From assembly GCA_002690445.1 (NCBI GenBank), contig NZER01000338.1, forward strand, positions 1 to 11,983: a stretch of DNA of 11,983 bases, in the 5' to 3' direction. The notes under the pieces were generated by a model. That model saw only the letters and a program-made list of their open reading frames with translations. It had not been told where the DNA came from and made no database searches. This stretch comes from Candidatus Pacearchaeota archaeon (lineage in GTDB: Archaea; Nanoarchaeota; Nanoarchaeia; Pacearchaeales; GW2011-AR1). The translations under genes were made by a program, and so were the position numbers. This document shows positions 10,101 to 11,983 of the stretch, piece by piece. Numbering within the stretch: position 1 is the stretch's first letter; each line of letters starts with the position of its first letter.

Positions 10101-10519
10101 AGTTTAGAACCTTTCCCAATTACACCCATTGGAGCAAAGAATCCTAATGCCCCACCAACAACAGCACCAGCTTTGCCACCTGCTTCTAAATCTTCCCATT
10201 TATATGGAGCTTTTTCACCCAATGCATATCCTGGTATTCCTAAAGCAGCTGTATCTATCCCATGCCATACTGCAGAACCAACAAAATCTAATAATTTTGA
10301 TCTATCATCACCTTTTTGTTCAGTACCTAATCCCAATAATTGCGAAGGTGGTATACGTGTACCTGGTTGTTCAAATTGTTGAGAACCAGTTTGAAACATA
10401 TCATTAGTAACTCCTTGAGAACTTAAATAATCCTCTATTTCAGCATCAGTCTTCTTTGTTACTATGCCCCTCTTTTTTAATTCATCTTTGAATTTTTGAG
10501 TTAAATTATCAGCAGCCAA
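1190..10519 (-). CDS. Giant phage protein with a double-psi beta-barrel RNA polymerase catalytic signature; probable virion-packaged RNA polymerase fused to an ejection-type N-terminus
   Basis: The 3109-residue protein probably makes RNA from phage DNA, using three aspartates to hold the catalytic metal. What is seen: residues 23-40 form a module shared with the preceding gene. A Gly/Ala-rich hydrophobic stretch (GGKAGAVVGGALGFF, 114-128) and another (VYQALAFASLLPAVHMI, 311-327) resemble membrane-active parts of ejection proteins. Residues ~350-1650 are long, charged and unassigned. Residues 1888-1923 end in SAAKK, a candidate first barrel. R2227-x-P...ADFDVD (2265-2270)...H2276-x-x-P matches the beta' active-site block. 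DSTKKP (2397-2402) recalls a D-x-x-K-x-P element I associate, from memory, with crAss-like homologues. Residues ~2420-3109 are unassigned. No T7/N4-type polymerase motifs are evident. The start is TTG, since the next in-frame Met (41) would remove the shared module. It follows the 410-codon gene by eight bases, so translation is probably coupled. The open frame is certain; the polymerase call is strong but rests on motifs; the ejection role is inference. Confidence 0.8.
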   Translation of the reverse strand: MAADNLTQKFKDELKKRGIVTKKTDAEIEDYLSSQGVTNDMFQTGSQQFEQPGTRIPPSQLLGLGTEQKGDDRSKLLDFVGSAVWHGIDTAALGIPGYALGEKAPYKWEDLEAGGKAGAVVGGALGFFAPMGVIGKGSKLAVSTFSKAGTKKLIGESAEKAGKFAANVPGVTKEVSEEIIKKTLKGPIVAKQVLPRYSTSLKNIEATDDLLIRTLGENLKVQFPSVAQGALDDIGRVAVQGLKDKGVHVNNIASYVEKALGTTMYFGDKVKINRYAGRALNTAADFAIYNLLTDGITSMATDKEFSPGSDVYQALAFASLLPAVHMIPGGGKTRLLRDLFGNRFFFKDGFMRQIRQLKKKSKDGFFRDLTDKQAEGWLKVIGRDNRIGETIVGSTARKAIDHKGVLEKIIKDINPNKLYADYTKYAAGDLAGSMGRMLAGGFYFNSHTFLDYDLLKHSDHEELITHFLVGMMFTKSYRPLTPKETPHLTDFEQRAEAMKYFNYDISEVEAYSRAIDSDTAFAMAYSGLAADPVVKEIMGIFNTEANIEQTKNPRNVIKHFEHQDRLVRFANELYKMNELATKMDHAEGHVDRPTVELSNLTREQINAINQRIKKISITLHKKKQHLNEENYHDFSNELFKGVQKAQAELYVRLAVETMKDFGATVDVAEGWEFDFDKPIRIGTFSNVGRFNGNKDYADVMQILKIVNRLEEAGFVDRPEELDSERLSIDAIDKSKFKKAREKVKMVMERLVKENYGPGVDYELNPTDNGFLLGITAAKRNAINTSLFNIVQGNTEGMSESHKSMRRTFEKAFGNESSFEFSENSDMLGIKMNENGKPMNKDREDILESSDGVGGVTNLLVKLRHAAEMWGQGKSQSKSKIWVDYDVAKALVEKSESELGVTLTKESASMFRRMFWSRILETADINPNVMTALEIFQKSSIARFDIRDGRTFVSMPDLETVKSIIDSYRNDTSEIKQSEQNKLISDYERILEHLGSINPKYLNLTGMRDLGKRINPGDLIEAINSVYVTTVNLEKDVIEHFEKGIGVKGQENVSFLARVNDLINTLRADEESGMKFRDIGIEESVDLTDRFTEFIKESEKIAFSDPETIKIIEQLRDKFAFKSGQREGEHFVRSSNYESVASAIEKFVREEISYASGLTDISNQIVFDTANSVHDRIMGQRRLDLLNEELFNKLEHAGVKFEKEKKYTLDELTDIWTKNRSIKELFDILEGRLYMWRKSLSESEWHEYIAREKERYSSFDLHDINEAPRYSADFIPKNYSQYHESFTGQSWTSRTENLRAVIEKGDTKAATAQVKEVVTQLEEAIRRKHELPEIAQTTEELKGAAKDEFETVVKEILPNWVAQTIGSRKILSGELQHNEHGEPIIVQANEVAGEAAYTIFADSMAKNGIHIVKLSKIGVVDNQKRDIYGNKELDKILMDARFYESQEEIARAMNGETKNSDKISSLKGLDHMVRVITSYNTQMLVGIDNLSEIVPGTVKGKLSNVFGKWYDKKVKEFKDKDTKESLEALKGFKNIFEDLSKVEVIQSRGDVRHAIRAMYWDGISQEMFNDYLRGAQTGSKYEFMDLVSRTFKYNQLAESMGAKRKGSSDLINIMKDSIGHLFSSDLIDSIDYYNKKGKFDVVAIGDEILKGLHADRLVEEGLDIMGKDEKKKRVTDPRDVGGDIFTTAKGSVYAVDGTRTTRTKAARDEHPGDFGLKDKSTVTLYMEQTTAQNLFGKPFGAMSTAKKKALGFNKLGITLDGKTYGAKSKPTKGLLPVELWRDADGNLQSYHVGNKIIEITKGAQPHRTGHHDPKTMTELHISEQRKTLEKQLKSLVKRSAVDSQTYLGTHAARVQYLNKGRYLDEGDIPDSHATAGVKNVAWLNDPKEGTIFLKTNMIYDPKIAEIMDKLGIDILTTESAAKKFNKNVAAIKVKEVEGLKTLEDILNASSSLANRKSLEVGKNLSSLRLEDLFIGKSEDRKSLTSITYALTDFMDNIAFASHLNEFVGYEKKVEGHIGKLSHLYRGGTGAEVVATQIFKELRDEGAIVDQSASALTEALLNSKLHPDQSVIREDIKTAMVKRIVNTLRKPSTPGSSYSILKPYIEGSLPVYTNDGKQILIGGKKLSAFDAETRIENYDDVSYIVNYYSKTLGSRDLHLARIKGGKKWVIKDPYGEVKIEDVQHIIDGILKRENSGKYKTLGQMHNVLNSYNNRKKTKNKIWLSSLSLRMPNLGADVAIHKVEGFYSKIEGNVVGINMIDLATIHQADFDVDALFNLHDAPGEVVFGAAKINSLALDARVYESTTPRIDPFGNGASNRRAGSSLDDIDGMSGYVEDYYTAQKNFGIIKRLSTGVSAIARLKEISFNMNGDQILPMNTSEGAKFGPWIQRYKNVLQSIIDSTKKPNVVSSESSDNLVRWILFGESFGEIGKSVEENASKYGEENWEAFFTGKTNKGVLNKLDVDRRFVSQDVIMEVISTMSRSTRFLSDVFDPSGRRPPNANEIAGMRSEYLRFRKNPNQHVFESLLAKYSSSGEKNKVTELVKMFYGTDQSPAKLINEYYKNKKGIIGTTVSVINMNSEKGNDGFYKYSGTAANNVIERFVQNKAEILGYDKKINKDYSAELESVTGMLDNIETFSGLLGHNTYEKFVEQLEGKDADEAVTAQFTNMLPDSANYTANHVQNYSILYTILESNKRQLQKSLMNVGKYKSGLTTRMNRRLRIIDSVLEFVRRKEDSLFQGLETAHYLEGKKEITDVQSRLNSHFNTVIVKGERKYKNLTNNIQYVYVATSTKRGVPRFRKAGYVLGRKTMKLDKTKKYIILKNPVRYSNLSSSETADGWSMFLMTARVTAESMPGLGRSEEVRNNFIRESQRLRTNFSDLARHTYEMSKESPYAAKNWMFETKIEDTLIRDFMLRFRGKEFHILDADSQNKVIANLALYLMKPSPVFGNVTKSNNDKIALPTYKINKRLTRAVLRFLKNEGSEFGFEGEIFHELTAEWGRNFRRVMYNVIPESSAFISSIYDKPKKTINYNSPMFHMIYELGLGYKGLYHSAFLEFTRYDIARYKDKPKEVRDEDGVYSLLTEYGTMADVKDHIEYYRNPRNLDGASGAFGCR
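3683..3841 (-). other. RNA polymerase beta'-type active-site block (ADFDVD), residues 2227-2279 of the giant protein
   Basis: The segment reads RMPNLGADVAI..., then SKIEGNVVGI..., then HQADFDVDALFNLHDAP. Beside the bacterial beta' block (RAPTLHRLGI...LIEGKAIQL...NADFDGDQMAVHVP, from memory) it keeps the Arg-x-Pro-x-Leu, the Ile, the Glu-Gly, the Ala-Asp-Phe-Asp-x-Asp and the His-x-(x)-Pro at nearly the same spacing (39 against 35 residues from Arg to the first Asp). The three aspartates are D2266, D2268 and D2270. The glycine between the last two is valine; crAss-like phage polymerases also depart from glycine here (DFDID in phi14:2 gp66, as I recall). Confidence 0.8.
4751..4858 (-). other. 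Candidate first double-psi beta-barrel element (…SAAKKF), residues 1888-1923
   Basis: The segment runs GTIFLKTNMIYDPKI, AEIMDKLGIDILTTE, then SAAKKF. Single-chain polymerases of the YonO, QDE-1 and crAss-like clade place a lysine-bearing barrel before the aspartate barrel, and my recollection of crAss-like proteins is a hydrophobic strand followed by Ser-Ala-x-Lys. Here K1921 and K1922 lie about 345 residues before the aspartates, in the right order. This match is weaker than that of the aspartate block. Confidence 0.45.
10085..10186 (-). other. Glycine-rich hydrophobic segment in the N-terminus of the giant protein (residues 112-145)
   Basis: Residues 114-128 are GGKAGAVVGGALGFF, followed by APMGVIG and a basic GKGSKLAVSTFSKAGTKK. 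Small-residue (glycine-zipper-like) hydrophobic stretches flanked by lysines are common in phage proteins that insert into or cross the host envelope during DNA ejection. It sits ahead of a cytosolic-type catalytic domain, which suggests how the polymerase part might be delivered. The membrane role is inference. Confidence 0.5.
10400..10453 (-). repeat. Shared module, copy in the giant protein (residues 23-40)
   Basis: It encodes KTDAEIEDYLSSQGVTND. The 54 bases are also close to the copy at 11212-11265, with only about seven differences and identical runs of 16-17 bases, so the two copies are recent relatives or are kept alike. The predicted form is a short helix (DAEIEDYL) and a turn. Function unknown; docking or virion loading is a possibility. 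Confidence 0.8.
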
Positions 10520-10532
10520 TTTTAAACCTATC
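10517..10532 (-). promoter_or_regulatory. TTG start and weak ribosome site of the giant gene
   Basis: The minus strand reads GATAGG, seven bases, then TTG. The site overlaps the TAG stop of the 410-codon gene. No ATG occurs in frame until codon 41, downstream of the shared module, so TTG is the best start. The weak signal and short gap suggest translation coupled to the upstream gene and low output. Confidence 0.65.
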
Positions 10533-11760
10533 TCTGAATTCTTCCTTGTATATCATAAGCAGGTCTTTCTACTCCTGGAACATCCCCATAAACACTTGTT
10601 ATAGGTGGTCTTATTACACTTCTAGCTTCAGCCTCAGCTACTTTTCTATTCTTCTTAGTATCAGGAATACCAACCATAATTTCATTAACCATTTGACTTA
10701 CTTGAATTTCAATAGCTTCTCTCTCTAATTCAAATTTCTTGTCTGCCATTTCTTTATATAATGATGTCCGATCATCTTTTAAAACATCTAATGAAATAAG
10801 TAATTTATTCTTTTCATCTTTATCCACAGTATACCCTCTATCCTCAGCTGATGATATACTTCTCAGACGTCTCTTTTTATCTTTAATATCATCAGTCAAA
10901 CCACTAATTTGTTTATTGTATTTATCAGTTAAAGTTTCTTCCTTAGGTGGTTCATCATCTTCAAGTTCCTCCGCACTAAAAGACTTAATTAAGTCTTCTA
11001 TATTATAAGGTGGTTTAGTCTGTTCCTTAAATTCTTGCATACCTTTTCTAAAAGCAGGTTTTCTATCCCACTTCCAATCACCAACACTAGCTTCTTCTTT
11101 TTCAATTGCAATAATATCTAAACTTTTATAGATTTGATCTATTTTATTAAACTTAGACAAATCATCTGTTATAAATCCTTTATTATAAAAATATTTGAAT
11201 TTAGATATTGTATCACCAGTAACCCCCTGAGAACTTAAATAATCTACTATTTCAGCATCAGTTTTAGGTTCCTCCGCACTAAAAGACTTAATTAAGTCTT
11301 CTATTTTTAAATAGAAGACTTCTATATTTTTTGCAAATTCCAATAAAGCCATTTCAGCGGCTTCTCTATTAGCACCTCCAGATTTAGATTCCTCGTACCA
11401 AAGAAGTAAATTTGCAATTTCATATGCATCTTCTTTACTTATACCTTCTTGTTTACCAAGTTTTTTATACCACTCTTCAACAGTACTTCCTTCACCAACT
11501 TTAAATATTACACTAGTTTCAAGACCTTTTAATTCATTAACAATAGAAGCGGCTGATGTACTAACATTTCTACGAACTTCTGATTCATTTAAATCTAATA
11601 AAGATGCAAAATCCTTTCTATTACGTTCATCTTCATATCTTGAGCTTTCAATTTGTAATTGTAACATTTGCATAGCCATTTGCTTTTCCTGCATACGTCT
11701 TTGCTCACCACTTTCAAGAAGTCTCTCAATAGAACCTAGTACATCTGTTAATTCAGCCAT
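10528..11760 (-). CDS. Unrecognised charged, helical phage protein with internal repeat; probable virion partner of the giant protein
   Basis: This 410-residue protein runs from ATG (11758-11760) to TAG. I do not recognise a family. Residues 1-60 are Glu/Gln/Met/Arg-rich and look like a long helix or coiled coil (ERLLESGEQRRMQEKQMAMQ). Residues 275-385 are again strongly charged and helical (DIKDKKRRLRSI..., KKFELEREAIEIQ). In between, IEDLIKSFSAEE occurs twice (153-164 and 254-265, exactly 101 residues apart), and the first copy leads straight into KTDAEIVDYLSSQGVTGD (166-183), the module also found at the N-terminus of the giant protein. The tail is Pro-rich (RPPITSVYGDVPGVERP). There is no signal peptide, membrane helix or enzyme motif. 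The ribosome site is weak (GAAAG ten bases before ATG). The shared module and adjacency suggest a protein that assembles with the giant protein, such as a scaffold, internal virion or ejection protein; this is inference. Confidence 0.85.
   Translation of the reverse strand: MAELTDVLGSIERLLESGEQRRMQEKQMAMQMLQLQIESSRYEDERNRKDFASLLDLNESEVRRNVSTSAASIVNELKGLETSVIFKVGEGSTVEEWYKKLGKQEGISKEDAYEIANLLLWYEESKSGGANREAAEMALLEFAKNIEVFYLKIEDLIKSFSAEEPKTDAEIVDYLSSQGVTGDTISKFKYFYNKGFITDDLSKFNKIDQIYKSLDIIAIEKEEASVGDWKWDRKPAFRKGMQEFKEQTKPPYNIEDLIKSFSAEELEDDEPPKEETLTDKYNKQISGLTDDIKDKKRRLRSISSAEDRGYTVDKDEKNKLLISLDVLKDDRTSLYKEMADKKFELEREAIEIQVSQMVNEIMVGIPDTKKNRKVAEAEARSVIRPPITSVYGDVPGVERPAYDIQGRIQR
10965..11001. 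repeat. 37-bp perfect direct repeat, copy 1
   Basis: This is identical over 37 bases to 11268-11304 and encodes the second IEDLIKSFSAEE (residues 254-265). It contains an 18-bp perfect palindrome, AAGACTTAATTAAGTCTT, at 10980-10997. The sequence diverges immediately on both sides. Confidence 0.95.
11212..11265 (-). repeat. Shared module, copy in the 410-residue protein (residues 166-183)
   Basis: It encodes KTDAEIVDYLSSQGVTGD, matching 16 of 18 residues of the giant protein's residues 23-40. It lies between the two 37-bp repeats and directly after the first IEDLIKSFSAEE, so recombination between those repeats would remove it. Confidence 0.85.
11268..11304. repeat. 37-bp perfect direct repeat, copy 2
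   Basis: This is identical to 10965-11001 at a spacing of 303 bases (101 codons), in the same reading frame, encoding IEDLIKSFSAEE at residues 153-164. Its 18-bp palindrome is at 11283-11300. Only this copy runs on into the further inverted repeat at 11294-11321. Confidence 0.95.
11294..11321. repeat. Perfect inverted repeat (13-bp arms, 2-bp centre) inside the 410-codon gene
   Basis: The arms AAGTCTTCTATTT and AAATAGAAGACTT are separated by TT. The left arm overlaps the palindrome at 11283-11300, and a shorter odd palindrome (TAGAAG-A-CTTCTA) follows at 11312-11324, so the mRNA could fold in two or three mutually exclusive ways. It is within coding sequence (…VFYLKIEDLIK), and no U-run makes it an obvious terminator. 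Confidence 0.8.
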
Positions 11761-11774
11761 TTTAAATCATCTTT

Positions 11775-11822
11775 CTATTATATTACAGCACCTACAACTC
11801 CGCCCACCATAGCACTTATTGC
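11775..11822 (-). other. In-frame Gly/Val-rich extension after the UGA of the upstream gene
   Basis: After the TGA at 11823-11825, the same frame continues for 14 codons, AISAMVGGVVGAVI, then TAA TAG. The stretch is wholly hydrophobic or small, like a membrane-active tail, and follows a basic segment (KKAALTKKLINPVTRWN). This could be a readthrough tail, the remnant of a longer protein, or chance. The stops lie just before the ribosome site of the 410-codon gene. Confidence 0.35.
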
Positions 11823-11983
11823 TCAATTCCACCTTGTAACCGGATTAATAAGTTTTTTAGTCAGAGCAGCTTTCTTTCTTATTTTATCTTGCTTCTTTTG
11901 TTCTGTTTCCATTGTTTTTGCTGTTGTCTGTAATTGTGAAGTCATTTCAGAGCTCCATTGTCCTATATCACCAAGTTCTTTCC
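11823..11983 (-). CDS. 3' end of an unrecognised phage protein (52 codons in the window)
   Basis: The only open minus-strand frame at the right edge gives KELGDIGQWSSEMTSQLQTT, then AKTMETEQKKQDKIRKK and AALTKKLINPVTRWN, ending in TGA at 11823-11825. The gene begins outside the window. The visible part is polar, Gln/Lys/Thr-rich and probably helical or coiled coil, turning basic at the end. It belongs to the same operon, 62 bases ahead of the 410-codon gene. No function can be assigned. It may have a longer C-terminus if the UGA is read through. Confidence 0.65.
   Translation of the reverse strand, partial: KELGDIGQWSSEMTSQLQTTAKTMETEQKKQDKIRKKAALTKKLINPVTRWN

Noticed and set aside
9900..10382. 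160-codon plus-strand open frame, and other short plus-strand frames (293-484, 3341-3535, 3874-4080, 7158-7376, 10129-10407, 10546-10728, 10739-11008)
   Set aside because: All lie antisense inside confident minus-strand genes and have odd compositions that mirror the opposite strand; none has a convincing ribosome site or family resemblance.
1190..10519. N4-type (T7-like) virion RNA polymerase, given the similar giant size
   Set aside because: I could not find the T7-family motifs (an Asp-containing motif A, R-x3-K-x6-YG, or the HD of motif C) in a sensible order, whereas the DFDVD block fits the barrel-type fold.
11777..11782. TATAAT on the minus strand as a promoter -10 box for the 410-codon gene
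   Set aside because: No -35 element or TG extension lies at a suitable distance, it overlaps the tandem stops, and such hexamers are common in AT-rich DNA.
1..11983. tRNA, rRNA, CRISPR array, insertion sequence or attachment site
   Set aside because: No cloverleaf-like segment, regularly spaced short repeats, transposase-like protein or terminal inverted repeats were seen; nearly every base is within a coding frame.

Overview
The window is AT-rich and almost wholly coding. Every supported gene lies on the minus strand, in the order (transcription runs right to left): the 3' end of an unrecognised gene (11823-11983), a 410-codon gene (10528-11760), one giant 3109-codon gene (1190-10519), and the 5' end of another unrecognised gene (1-1173). 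The gaps are 62, 8 and 16 bases, so this looks like a single operon. One giant gene flanked by charged, helical proteins with glycine-rich hydrophobic patches is typical of the virion or DNA-ejection module of a tailed phage or prophage. I see no host gene, integrase, tRNA, CRISPR array or insertion sequence. The host cannot be named. A strong Shine-Dalgarno sequence before one gene suggests a host that uses such sites.

The main discovery is in the giant protein. Residues 2227-2279 carry a pattern very close to the catalytic signature of the multisubunit RNA polymerase beta' subunit: R-x-P-x-L, an E-G about 20 residues later, then A-D-F-D-V-D (three aspartates at 2266, 2268 and 2270) and a following H-x-x-P. 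The usual glycine of DFDGD is valine. About 345 residues upstream, a segment ending in SAAKK (1918-1922) is a candidate for the partner double-psi beta-barrel, which supplies lysines. This order, in one very long chain next to virion-type genes, matches the giant virion-packaged RNA polymerases of crAss-like phages (phi14:2 gp66 type). The N-terminal ~330 residues instead look like a DNA-ejection protein. I therefore propose a fused ejection and early-transcription protein that enters the cell with the phage DNA.

The 410-residue neighbour shares an 18-residue module with the N-terminus of the giant protein (KTDAEI-x-DYLSSQGVT-x-D, 16 of 18 identical). It also contains a perfect 37-bp direct repeat spaced exactly 101 codons apart. 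The shared module may be a docking or virion-loading tag. The giant gene begins at TTG with a weak ribosome site eight bases after the stop of its neighbour, while the next gene has a near-perfect Shine-Dalgarno sequence, consistent with low-copy and higher-copy proteins respectively. Upstream, the first gene ends at a lone UGA followed in frame by 14 codons for a Gly/Val-rich hydrophobic tail and then two stops: possible readthrough, decay or a base error.
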